Assembly (NCBI RefSeq): GCF_003490935.1
Contig: NZ_QQGD01000006.1
Span: 1 to 64,000, forward strand
From: Haemophilus haemolyticus_M
Lineage (GTDB): Bacteria > Pseudomonadota > Gammaproteobacteria > Enterobacterales > Pasteurellaceae
Reading direction: 5' to 3'
DNA: 64,000 nt
Of the stretch, positions 35,237-44,488 are shown piece after piece. How positions within the stretch are numbered: position 1 is the stretch's first letter; each line of letters opens with the position of its first letter. A model generated the notes under the pieces. That model was not told the DNA's origin and did no database searches. It saw only the letters and a program-made list of their open reading frames with translations. A program made the position numbers and the translations under genes.

Positions 35237-35593
35237 TTAAAAATTTAATACTTTATCGGCTTCCATTGTCCAGTCTGCCAGCTCTGCTAACGTGCCGATT
35301 TCCACGCCCTCCGCCAACGGTAATTCAGTGATACCACGAGCATTTGTGCAGGTTTTACAAAGTTTAATTGTCGCTCCTTGTGCCGTTAAAATTTCCAACA
35401 TTTGTTGTAAATGATACCCTTCTGCTGGATTTTGTTTTGCTAAACCGCCAGTTACCGCATCAGACATTAAAAATATTTTTAAATTAACCGCACTTTTATG
35501 TTGCTCTTGCAACTGTAACGCCAAACGTAATGCACTAAAAAAATGTTCGTCACCATAAGGGGATGAATGGATAATAAATAGAATATTTTGCAT
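35237..35593 (-). CDS. ychN: DsrE/F-like sulfur-relay family protein YchN
   Basis: A 118-residue small protein almost collinear with E. coli YchN (117 residues): MQNILFIIHSSPYGDEHFFS, FLMSDAVTGGLAKQ, EGYHLQQMLEILTAQGATIK, LCKTCTNARGI and EIGTLAELADWT. The fold is DsrE/TusD-like, and the CKTC cysteines suggest a persulfide or redox role, but no function is established. It lies 25 bp after usg and is probably the second gene of that operon. Confidence 0.92.
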   Translation of the reverse strand: MQNILFIIHSSPYGDEHFFSALRLALQLQEQHKSAVNLKIFLMSDAVTGGLAKQNPAEGYHLQQMLEILTAQGATIKLCKTCTNARGITELPLAEGVEIGTLAELADWTMEADKVLNF

Positions 35594-35618
35594 ACTCTTC
35601 TCCTTAATTTCCTGGGTA

Positions 35619-36572
35619 TTAATAACCTTGCTGATAAATTCCTTCCAACAATTTCACTGAAAGTAAGGCGAGATTAAATCGTTGTTCATCTGCCACAGAC
35701 CAAAATTCTACGCCATTTTCTACCGCACTTATTTGACTTAAATGAAGTTTTACTGATTCTTCGCCATTTTCTTGTTCTCCATTAAGCACAGGCGTAATTA
35801 AGGTTTCTTCTAAAGCGACAAGCTCGCTATTTTGAGGCTGATAGTCGAAATCATAGTCTGAAAGTGCGGTAACTTTTTGCGCTAATCCATAAAATACAGG
35901 CACTTGGATTGCGTGGAATGTAGCACGCTCTAGTTGCGGAAAAATTCGTTGTAATTGATTAGATAAACTAGGTATTTGATGTGGATAAACATCAAACGCT
36001 AAGCGCGTTTCTTCTTCATCCAATGGAATACCATTTAATAAACGGGCTGTTTGTCCCGCAAGTTTCGTCACAGTTTCTGCATCTGTATAAGACGCTGGCA
36101 ATAAAGAGGTGACAAATACTTGATTAAGGTTCGTTTCTTGTAAAATCGGTGCAAGCGTTAAGGCAAGTTGGCTTACTTGTGGATCAGGCAAGCTGACAAT
36201 GTTACGTTGTCTCAGTTCCAATAATTGTGATTCATTTACCGTTGGAACAACAACGGGTACATCCGAAAGCGCACTGCAAACGCCTAACATATCAATGACA
36301 ATACAGCCCTGCTCTGCTGCTTGCGCAATATGGGAAACTTGCTCAAGTTTTCCTGCAAAAAAGACATAATTAAAATCAGCCCACTCAACTTCATTTGGCG
36401 AAAGTTGTTCAACGCCTTTATTGCGAAAACGAATATTTTGTTCTTCTTCAAAAGGTGTTATTTCAACAATAGAAACGCTGCTAATTTCAAGCGCACTTTG
36501 TTCTAAACGCTCTACAATTTTTTCACTTAATTCAAATTCTGCTGCTATCGCAATATTTAAGGTTGCGTCCAT
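35619..36572 (-). CDS. usg: USG-1, aspartate-semialdehyde dehydrogenase-like protein
   Basis: A 317-residue protein of the aspartate-semialdehyde dehydrogenase fold, matching E. coli Usg-1. The N-terminus NIAIAAEFELSEKIVERLEQ replaces the usual GATG NADP-binding loop, and the active-site region reads SLPDPQVSQLALTLAPIL, without the catalytic cysteine (normally in an N-C-T motif). It is therefore most likely not an active dehydrogenase; function unknown. In E. coli it is next to truA. Here it begins an operon with ychN, divergent from ybaK. Confidence 0.88.
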   Translation of the reverse strand: MDATLNIAIAAEFELSEKIVERLEQSALEISSVSIVEITPFEEEQNIRFRNKGVEQLSPNEVEWADFNYVFFAGKLEQVSHIAQAAEQGCIVIDMLGVCSALSDVPVVVPTVNESQLLELRQRNIVSLPDPQVSQLALTLAPILQETNLNQVFVTSLLPASYTDAETVTKLAGQTARLLNGIPLDEEETRLAFDVYPHQIPSLSNQLQRIFPQLERATFHAIQVPVFYGLAQKVTALSDYDFDYQPQNSELVALEETLITPVLNGEQENGEESVKLHLSQISAVENGVEFWSVADEQRFNLALLSVKLLEGIYQQGY

Positions 36573-36630
36573 TTTTCTCTCCGCTGTAAAATAATCGACA
36601 TTATTTTACACCAAAACCAGGAACGAAATA

Positions 36631-37107
36631 ATGACACCTGCAATTGATTTACTTAAAAAACAAAAAATTCCTTTTATCTTGCATACTTATGAGCATGATC
36701 CAAACAATCAACATTTTGGTGATGAAGCCACAGAAAAACTAGGCATTGATCCTAACCGCTCTTTTAAAACCTTACTTGTTGCGGAAAATGGCGATCAGAA
36801 AAAACTCGCTTGTTTTGTGCTTGCAACGGCCAATATGCTAAATTTAAAGAAAGCGGCGAAATCTATCGGTGTAAAAAAAGTCGAAATGGCGGATAAAGAT
36901 GCGGCGCAAAAAAGTACAGGCTATCTTGTGGGGGGAATTAGCCCGCTCGGTCAAAAGAAACGCGTGAAAACGGTGATAAATTCAACCGCACTTGAGTTTC
37001 AAACGATTTATGTTTCAGGCGGAAAACGGGGGCTAAGCGTAGAAATTGCGCCACAAGATTTAGCAAAGGTATTAGGTGCTGAATTTACTGATATTGTTGA
37101 TGAATAA
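36631..37107 (+). CDS. ybaK: Cys-tRNA(Pro)/Cys-tRNA(Cys) deacylase
   Basis: A 158-residue free-standing editing enzyme that hydrolyses Cys mistakenly attached to tRNA-Pro by ProRS. The YbaK fold is clear: MTPAIDLLKKQKIPFILHTYEHD, the lysine-containing FKTLLV, FVLATANMLNLKKAAKSIG, and GYLVGGISPLGQKKR. The H. influenzae protein is one whose structure was determined early. It is monocistronic, divergent from usg, and ends at a hairpin shared with recD. Confidence 0.95.
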   Translation: MTPAIDLLKKQKIPFILHTYEHDPNNQHFGDEATEKLGIDPNRSFKTLLVAENGDQKKLACFVLATANMLNLKKAAKSIGVKKVEMADKDAAQKSTGYLVGGISPLGQKKRVKTVINSTALEFQTIYVSGGKRGLSVEIAPQDLAKVLGAEFTDIVDE

Positions 37108-37126
37108 GTGATGGACTTATAAATTT

Positions 37127-37153
37127 AAAGGCGGATTCATTCCGCCTTTTTGA
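37127..37153. terminator. Bidirectional terminator between ybaK and recD
   Basis: AAAGGCGGA (37127-37135) pairs with TCCGCCTTT (37141-37149), followed by TT; an A/T-rich flank is on the other side. Confidence 0.85.
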
Positions 37154-39076
37154 CTAATTCAACTCTTCCAATAATTTCCCCAATCCGCTCTGGCGTCTCA
37201 CTGTCTGGCGAATTGCTGTTTTCCATATTTTTTCATCGGCAAATACAGTGAGTTCTTTTTTCGCACGAGTCACGCCCGTGAAAACTAATTCTCGCGACAG
37301 TACTGGATTCACTTCTGTTGGAAGAACCATTACAGTGTGTTCAAATTCGGAACCTTGAGATTTATGAATCGTCATCATAAAAGCGGGCTCATGTGCTGGA
37401 ATTCGGCTTGTCAGCACTTCTCGATTGCCAAACCATACTTTGCCATTTGCCAAGCAAAGTCCAATATCGCCGTTATAAAGGCGAACGTTATGATCGTTTT
37501 CAGTAATCATAATTGGCTTGCCAATATACCAATCTTGTTCATTACGGAACCAAAGCAATTTTTCCTCTCGCAACGCTAACGCAATTTCTTTATTGAGGTT
37601 TTCAACTCCTAAATTGTTATTACGAAGTGCGGTTAAAAATCTCACAGAATTAAATTGTGCTTGAATAGCCTCGGCATAGGAAATGCCTTGTTCATTTTTA
37701 GCGTTAGGATCAATTTTTTGTTTACGTAAATCGTCCAACATTTTTAAGAAAGTGCGGTAATTTTCCACCGCACTTTTCACCACTTGATTGACCGCATCGC
37801 TTTCATCATTTAGAGCATTAAAGTGCAATTCCTGCGGATAATGCTCAAATAACCCAAGGCTATCGTCTGCTTTACCTTTTTGAATGAATTCAGCCAACTT
37901 GCCAATACCTGAATCTTTATCAAAACGGCGACTTTCTGTTAGATGGCATAAGCAATCACGTATTGGATTTGAACAATCAGTACCTTTTACTTCGTATCCT
38001 GTCGTCGCTTGCAAATATGCAGCTTGTTCATGACTATAAGGTTGATTAACAAATTGTGCCAATTCCCCCAATACAGCCCCCGCCTCAACAGAGGCTAATT
38101 GCGCCTGATCGCCTAATAAAATTAATCGAGTTTCAGGCTTTAACGCATTGATAAGTTTTGCCATCATCGGTAAATCAATCATTGATGTTTCATCGACAAC
38201 TAATACATCTAACTGCAAAGGATTATGACTGTTATAGCGCGTGTAATCATTAAAGGCATTCACACCCAGTAAACTATGCAAAGTACTGGCTTTTTGTGGA
38301 ATCGCATTGAAAAGTGAATCGGATAAATTCATTTTTTCTTGCATAAAACCTAACGCATTTTTAATCGAGTCTTCCAAACGAGAGGCTGCCTTGCCAGTCG
38401 GCGCAACCAATTTGATATGTAATTTACAATCAAATAATTCTTGTAGAACGAGCAATAAACGCGTAACTGTCGTGGTTTTTCCTGTTCCTGGGCCGCCTGT
38501 AATAATCGAAAATGGGCTTTTAATCGCTGTTGCTACTGCCACTTTTTGCCAATCTGTTTTTTCCTGTTTTTCAGGGAAATATTTATCTAATTTTTGACGA
38601 ATTTCATCATAAGAAAAGGCTAAAGTGCGGTGTTTTTTTAAGGTGTTTTTTATATATTGCGCAATGCGATATTCATCTTGCCAAGCGCGATAGAAATACA
38701 ACGCACCAAATTGAAATGCCATTGGCGCAATTTGATTGACGGGATCTTGCGTAAATGCCATATGCCCGTACAACGCACATTGCCAATCTTCCACAGGTAA
38801 ATAACCAATTTTTTCACGAATTTCAGCTAAATAATCTTCTTCCGTTGTACGATAAGCCAAGCCAAATAAATTATGTTCTAAATAGCGATCTAATTGGCTG
38901 CAAGTATTTCCCTGCGTATAACGCCAACTACAAAGTGCGGCTAATAATATAGCTAAATTTTTGACTGGTTCTGCATAATCCGTATGGCATTGTTTATCAG
39001 CTATCAACTTAGCAAAATAATAATCACCTTGAGAAAGAATGCCCTGCTCTTTAAGTTTTTGTAATACGGATAACAT
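37154..39076 (-). CDS. recD: Exodeoxyribonuclease V alpha chain RecD
   Basis: A 640-residue 5'-3' superfamily 1 helicase, the fast motor of the RecBCD double-strand-break repair complex. Walker A is GGPGTGKTTTVTRLL, and Walker B is LDVLVVDETSMID. The C-terminal motifs TIHKSQGSEFEHTVMVLP and FTGVTRAKKEL (motifs V-VI) are intact. Its ATG overlaps the recB stop (TAATG), so the two are translationally coupled. recC is not in the window. Confidence 0.97.
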   Translation of the reverse strand: MLSVLQKLKEQGILSQGDYYFAKLIADKQCHTDYAEPVKNLAILLAALCSWRYTQGNTCSQLDRYLEHNLFGLAYRTTEEDYLAEIREKIGYLPVEDWQCALYGHMAFTQDPVNQIAPMAFQFGALYFYRAWQDEYRIAQYIKNTLKKHRTLAFSYDEIRQKLDKYFPEKQEKTDWQKVAVATAIKSPFSIITGGPGTGKTTTVTRLLLVLQELFDCKLHIKLVAPTGKAASRLEDSIKNALGFMQEKMNLSDSLFNAIPQKASTLHSLLGVNAFNDYTRYNSHNPLQLDVLVVDETSMIDLPMMAKLINALKPETRLILLGDQAQLASVEAGAVLGELAQFVNQPYSHEQAAYLQATTGYEVKGTDCSNPIRDCLCHLTESRRFDKDSGIGKLAEFIQKGKADDSLGLFEHYPQELHFNALNDESDAVNQVVKSAVENYRTFLKMLDDLRKQKIDPNAKNEQGISYAEAIQAQFNSVRFLTALRNNNLGVENLNKEIALALREEKLLWFRNEQDWYIGKPIMITENDHNVRLYNGDIGLCLANGKVWFGNREVLTSRIPAHEPAFMMTIHKSQGSEFEHTVMVLPTEVNPVLSRELVFTGVTRAKKELTVFADEKIWKTAIRQTVRRQSGLGKLLEELN

Positions 39077-42000
39077 TAAAACACCCCATCTAATTCTGTG
39101 ATTAATTCAACGCTTGGACGATCATAAAATACGCCAGATTGTGGTTCCCCATTCATTCCACGTAAGAAAAGATAAAATACCCCACCGAAATCTCGCGCAT
39201 AATCATAATCAGGCACAACGCTTTGTAAATAACGATGTAATGCCAGCGTATAAATTAAATATTGCCAATCATAGTGACTGTGTAACATTTCTTTTTTCAA
39301 TGCATTCTCGTTGTAATCAGCGAGACTTGAACCTAAGAAATTAGATTTATAATCGACAATATAATATTTCCCATTATGGCGGAAAACTAAGTCAATCGAA
39401 CCTCGCACCATGCCTTGAATTTGCTCAAATTGAAGTGGCTCGCTTGGTAAATGATGATAGGCATTCAACGCGTGATTAAACGCTGCAACATCAAAATGTT
39501 CCCGAATAGCCAGATAAAATGGCATTTCTTTAATGCAATCTTTATTTGCCAAATCAGCTAATGCTATTCCTATTTCATTAGAAAGTGGTGTATGTGAAAT
39601 CTGTTGTAGCCAATTTTGTAGAGGTTCTGTAAAGGTTTCATCTAATTGTAGGGATTGTCTTAATGTGTCAATTTCTTCGGTATTTGCTAAATCAGAAAAA
39701 TAGCAATTTTCAAAATGGCGATGCAATGCCGTCCCGACTTGTTTACCTCTTGGCAAATCTAAAATGTTTGATTCATTTTCGTTTAAAAGTGCGGTCGAAA
39801 TTTCAATAGCATTTTGGCTGTCATAATCTTTTGCGTCATCAAAAACAGCGTGTTTTTTACCCACACTTTCAGTGAAATAATGCTGGCGGCGATGTGCTTG
39901 TTCAATTGAAGTAAAACTGGTTATTCGCCAATCTTGCTCAATATTGCCCGTAAATTCTGCGGCTTTAAGCTCATCATTTTTTGTATTGATTGATAAAGCC
40001 GGAAAAGCCTCTAGATTTGGCTTAGTGCAGATTTCCACATTATCTTGCATTTTTTCTTTGAAGGTTTGCAACAATGTTTCTGTATCTTTAGGCGCTGATA
40101 AGGCTATTTCCTTGCCTATTTCACCTTGGCTTAGTACATAATGCAAGGCATTCCATTTTTTATCAAATTGCGCAGGCAAAGCGAATGCCATTTGATATTT
40201 GGCACGCGTTAAAGCCACATAAAGTAAACGTAACTCTTCCGCAAAAGTTTCTTCATAAAGTGCGTTTAAATTACGATTTTCCATATCCCATAAGGTTTCA
40301 TCTCGTTCTTTAGAATAATAAACATTCATGTCACCAGCCGTTGGAATTTTGCTTGGTACAGCTAAAAATGGTAGCCAAACTAAATCGTATTCTAAGCCTT
40401 TGGATTTATGGATACTCACGATTTTTACCAACTGGCGTTCGCTTTCTAAACGAATTTGAGCCTCTTGCCGACCTTCGCCTTGAATTTGTTTTTCAAACCA
40501 ACTGAGCAATGCCGCTTCACTTTCGTGTAGCGTGGCAGCTTGTTGTAAAATTTCTGCCAAATGTAGGAAATCCGTTAAATCTCGCTCGCCCGTTGCTTGG
40601 CTTAATAAGCGTTCTGAAATGCCTTGTTCCAATAAAATTTGGTGAAGCATGACCAATATTCCTTGGCGTTGCCAAGTTTGTTGGTATTGAGCAAAGCTAT
40701 CTGCCCAACGTTGCCAGTCTGCCTCATTTTGCTGAATTTGATGAATATACGCTGCATTTAAACCGAAAAGTGCGGTCGCAATCGCATTCAAAATTGGACG
40801 TTCAGCAACATTTAAACAAGCTTTTAAAATTCTGAGTAATTCCACCGCCACATGGCTATCAAAAACACTACTTTGATCTGAAAGATAAACGGAGGCAATA
40901 CCAAGTTTTTGTAGCTCTTGAATAACATCCGCGGCTTCATAACGATTTTTTACAAGTACAGCAATATTTGCCGCTTGCAATGTTTTACAGGTATCTTCAT
41001 TTTGAAAAACTGCCTGATTTTCTGCCGCACTTTTCAGCCAATGTTGAATAGAAATAGCACATATTTTTGCCATTTCAGTTTTATTCACTTTGTCACTTTC
41101 GGTTAGATAAAAACGATAAGCTGGTTCGGCTTTACCGTTTAAATAAAATTGCAGATGATCATCACGAGAATCAACCGCAGTAAATTTAATATTTTGATAA
41201 ATAAATGGCGATTGAGGAAAATCGAATAAAGCATTTACGCCATCAACCAAATGCTTCTCTGAACGATAATTTTTAGTGAGTTCAAAGCGAGATTGGGCTT
41301 CATCCGATGCTTTTAGATAAGTAAAAATATCTGCGCCACGGAAACGATAAATCGCCTGCTTCGGATCACCAATCATAATAAAACCAGTATTTTTTTCGGG
41401 ATTATCACGATAAATTTTTGAAAAAATAGCGTATTGTTGTGAATCCGTATCCTGAAATTCATCAATCATCGCAAAAGGATATTGGAAACGAATCATTTCC
41501 GCTAATTCATTCCCTTGTGGGCCTTGCAAGGCTTCGCAAAACAAGCGCAATAAATCATCAAAGGATTTTTCTTGATGATTTAGTTTATAGTCTAAAAGTT
41601 TTTGTTGTAAGCCTTGTCGATAATGATAAAGAATGATTCTGCGAAGTAAATCTGGAGACATTAAAGCACTTGCACGCTCTTCTAATTCAGTAAAAATCTG
41701 GGCAATAAAGGGGGATGCGCCCTCCTCACCTTTTTCACCTAAAGCTGATTGAGTGAAATATGACATTAAGGTTTCATTTAATACATAATCACGGGGATCA
41801 TTTGCCCAGGCGTTTACTTGATCAATCCATTTCGCCAAACGTGATGTATTATAGCTTCGACGGCTTAAGGATTTAGGCTCACCTTTTGCATAATCTTTAT
41901 TCAATTCTTCTGTAATTAATTCAGAAATTTTACCCGCACTTTCTAACCAAAAGCGTTTTAGTGCCTTGATATCTTTAAAATACTCACCAAGATATTGATG

Positions 42001-42684
42001 TAAAAATTCTGTAATAGAAATAGATAATGCCTGTTGGTTCTCCAAATCAACAATTAAATTTTTGTCTAAATTCGATTCTAATAGGGATAATACGTAATCT
42101 GGTGAACCTAGTCCATTCGCAATAAAATCAGCCATTTCAAAAGGCAACGGATAAAAATGTTCTCGCCAAAATTCATTAGCAAAACGAACTAATAAATCAG
42201 ATTGATCTTTAATTAATTCTAAATTGAAATGAATGCCAGAATGGAAAGCATATTGCATCAACATGCGGCGACAAAAACCGTGAATGGTATAAATCGCCGC
42301 CAAATCCATATTTTGCTCAGCTAATTTTAAGTGATGAATAGCCTCAAAAATATCCAAATCCTGACAAAGTGCGGTAAGAAATTCATCATTTTTAAATGCG
42401 GATTTATCTTGGGTTTCTGCAAAGGCTGTGAGTTTATGAATCGCATCTGTTATACGCTCACGAATTTTTTTCTTAAGTTCTTCTGTCGCCATTTCCGTAA
42501 AGGTTACCACCAGAATTTCTTCCACATTTAACGGACGAGAAAAGTTATTTTCTCCAGCCTTTAATAAAAGTCGGAGATATAAAGAACCAATAGTATAGGT
42601 TTTCCCCGTACCAGCAGATGCTTCGATTAAGCTAATTTGATTTAAAGGCAACGTGATAGGATTTAGTGGGATTGTTTCGGCCAT
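39076..42684 (-). CDS. recB: Exodeoxyribonuclease V beta chain RecB
   Basis: A 1202-residue 3'-5' helicase and nuclease (E. coli 1180). The N-terminal motif I is EASAGTGKTYTIGSLYLRL. UvrD-type motifs continue with VTFTEMATEELKKK, MIDEFQDTD, MIGDPKQAIYRFRGADI and SIHKSKGLEYDLVWLP. The C-terminal nuclease domain keeps the catalytic D and K in VDYKSNFLG. In other Haemophilus the gene directly follows rplT; here an insertion of about 5.4 kb separates them, so recB must now rely on a promoter in or after that insertion. Confidence 0.97.
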   Translation of the reverse strand: MAETIPLNPITLPLNQISLIEASAGTGKTYTIGSLYLRLLLKAGENNFSRPLNVEEILVVTFTEMATEELKKKIRERITDAIHKLTAFAETQDKSAFKNDEFLTALCQDLDIFEAIHHLKLAEQNMDLAAIYTIHGFCRRMLMQYAFHSGIHFNLELIKDQSDLLVRFANEFWREHFYPLPFEMADFIANGLGSPDYVLSLLESNLDKNLIVDLENQQALSISITEFLHQYLGEYFKDIKALKRFWLESAGKISELITEELNKDYAKGEPKSLSRRSYNTSRLAKWIDQVNAWANDPRDYVLNETLMSYFTQSALGEKGEEGASPFIAQIFTELEERASALMSPDLLRRIILYHYRQGLQQKLLDYKLNHQEKSFDDLLRLFCEALQGPQGNELAEMIRFQYPFAMIDEFQDTDSQQYAIFSKIYRDNPEKNTGFIMIGDPKQAIYRFRGADIFTYLKASDEAQSRFELTKNYRSEKHLVDGVNALFDFPQSPFIYQNIKFTAVDSRDDHLQFYLNGKAEPAYRFYLTESDKVNKTEMAKICAISIQHWLKSAAENQAVFQNEDTCKTLQAANIAVLVKNRYEAADVIQELQKLGIASVYLSDQSSVFDSHVAVELLRILKACLNVAERPILNAIATALFGLNAAYIHQIQQNEADWQRWADSFAQYQQTWQRQGILVMLHQILLEQGISERLLSQATGERDLTDFLHLAEILQQAATLHESEAALLSWFEKQIQGEGRQEAQIRLESERQLVKIVSIHKSKGLEYDLVWLPFLAVPSKIPTAGDMNVYYSKERDETLWDMENRNLNALYEETFAEELRLLYVALTRAKYQMAFALPAQFDKKWNALHYVLSQGEIGKEIALSAPKDTETLLQTFKEKMQDNVEICTKPNLEAFPALSINTKNDELKAAEFTGNIEQDWRITSFTSIEQAHRRQHYFTESVGKKHAVFDDAKDYDSQNAIEISTALLNENESNILDLPRGKQVGTALHRHFENCYFSDLANTEEIDTLRQSLQLDETFTEPLQNWLQQISHTPLSNEIGIALADLANKDCIKEMPFYLAIREHFDVAAFNHALNAYHHLPSEPLQFEQIQGMVRGSIDLVFRHNGKYYIVDYKSNFLGSSLADYNENALKKEMLHSHYDWQYLIYTLALHRYLQSVVPDYDYARDFGGVFYLFLRGMNGEPQSGVFYDRPSVELITELDGVF

Positions 42685-42749
42685 AGATTTTAACAGATGA
42701 GAACTAATGGCGTTATTCTACAATAATTTGAAGTTAAAAATGCAAAAAA

Positions 42750-42773
42750 AGGACGCTTTTCAGCGTCCTAATT
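42750..42773. repeat. Left 24-bp direct repeat (copy of the rplT terminator hairpin)
   Basis: AGGACGC-TTTTCA-GCGTCCT plus AATT is identical to 48197-48220. On the minus strand this copy is followed by TTTTTTTGCATTTTT, i.e. it is the complete terminator. It marks the recB-side edge of the inserted segment. Confidence 0.85.
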
Positions 42774-42876
42774 TGCAGAAGATCAGACTTAATCTAACAA
42801 ATTACAATAAAAAGTGAGAGTTTCCCCATTTAGAATATGAGTGTCAAAATCAATCTAAACAAAAAAGGAAACTCAC

Positions 42877-43896
42877 ATGTTTTATTACTTACAACTCTAT
42901 CATTAAACACAAGACCGGTTTACTTAATTTATCGGAAGAGTTAGGTAACATCTCACAAACCTATAAAATTATGGGAATGGGTTGTGAACCTTTTATCACT
43001 ATCAACAAGCAGAACAAGGTAGAGTTGAAGCCTTACTTAATCAAAATCGACGCGTGCCTAACCTGAAAAATCGTGTTGATTAGAAAGTTGAACAAGAAGT
43101 GGTACAATTCGCCTTAGATAATCCCGCCTTTGGACAGGTTCGTGCCAGCAATGAATTACGTAAACAAGTTTTTTGTTTCAGCAGGAGGCGTGCATTCTAT
43201 TTGGTTAAGACATAATCTGGCTAATTTCAAACAAAAATTAACTGCACTTGAGAAGTTGGTTGCCGAAAAAGGTATTATCTTAAGTGAATCGCAAGTATAA
43301 GCCCTAGAGCGCAAAAAAAGAAGATGTCCCTGCGTGTAGAGAAATTGAAACGGCTCACCCAGGTTATCTCGGGTTTCAAGATACCTTCTATGTAGGTAAT
43401 CTCAAAGGCGTAGGACACATTTACCAGCAAACCTTTATCGATACTTATAGTAAAGTTGCGTTTGCAAAACTTTATACGATGAAGACCGTAATTAGTGCCA
43501 TAGATATTCTTAATGACAAGGTACTCCCTTGCTTTGAAGGCAAAGAATTACCGATGTTACGCATTGTAACTGACCGCAGTAGTGAATATGGTGGAAAAGT
43601 GGAAAATCACGATGATGAGCTTTATTTGGCCATTAACGATAATCAAACATCCGCAAATCAATGGCATCTGCGAGCGTTTCCACAAAACGATTTTGCAGGA
43701 GTTTTATCAGGTTGCCTTTAGAAAGAGAATTTATACGGATTTAGATACATTACAAACAGACTTATTAGATGAATAAATGTTGTATTATAACCCTTATTGT
43801 ACCCATCAAGGTAAAATGTGTTGTGAAAGAACACCGATGGAAACATTATTTGATGGGAAACGTATTTTAGTAGAAAAGAATCTAAGCTTAAATTAA
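42877..43896 (+). pseudogene. Degenerate IS481-family transposase
   Basis: Pieces in several frames read as an IS481 integrase: HKTGLLNLSEELGNISQTYK (about 42909 on), QNRRVPNLKNRVD, FGQVRASNELRKQ, VHSIWLRHNLANFKQKLTAL, IETAHPGYLGFQDTFYVGNL, the DDE-type region IVTDRSSEYGGKVENHD, ICERFHKTILQEFYQV and finally GKMCCERTPMETLFDGKRIL to a stop at 43896. At least four frameshifts or stops (for example the TAG after NRVD) make it non-functional. No clear terminal repeats remain. The 80-residue frame at 43479-43721 is only a piece of it. Confidence 0.85.
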
Positions 43897-43924
43897 GATG
43901 ACAGGCACGAGTTTTTAAACGGGA

Positions 43925-44270
43925 GACCATCATATTGGGTTTGATCTTCTACAATTAATAATGTCCTGTTTCGCTATTTTCTACCACCACCGCAAATACT
44001 TTTCTTTGTCACTTTAACAAACCAGATACGGAAACTTTTCCTACTGTATCTCTACCTTGTTTTCCTTTACGATGCCATCAAAATAGCTTTCATCAATCTC
44101 AATTTGACCATCAAAAACCTAATCGTCTTTAAGGGCTAAATGATAGTTAATGACTTCATGAATTTTTCGGTAAAACAAAATCGCTGAGGCTTGTATATCG
44201 AATAAATCAGCTGCTGCTCGGGCTGTAACTTCTAATACAAAAAGCTCAAGGCGCTTTTATTTTGTATAGA
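43925..44270 (-). pseudogene. Degenerate IS1016 (IS1595-family) transposase fragment
   Basis: Read on the minus strand, fragments give LELFVLEVTARAAADLFDIQ, ILFYRKIHEVINYHLALKDD, VFDGQIEIDESYFDG and, after a frameshift, KGKQGRDTVGKVSVSGLLK and FAVVVENSETGHY. The FDGxIEIDESYF(G)G motif and following KGKRGR stretch are typical of IS1016, the insertion sequence known from Haemophilus capsule loci. Stops and shifts show it is dead, and its right (5') side is missing. It abuts the IS481 remnant. Confidence 0.8.
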
Positions 44271-44488
44271 TTTCTTTAATTTATAATGAGTTATCTTAAT
44301 TTTTATAGACTAGCATACTTGCTAATCTACGTCAGTCCCTAAAAATAAGCCTAAAAGCCTTGATTATAATGATTGGAAATAATTAATCCCTTGTTAGACA
44401 TTTTGCTATATATTGTAAATATATAACGTATAATGGTTTCGTCATTAGCATTATTTTTAAATATTTTAAGATTAAGGAAATTTTTCAA

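Noticed and set aside
43479..43721. 80-residue frame that could be taken as a hypothetical protein
   Set aside because: It is an internal piece of the decayed IS481-family transposase.
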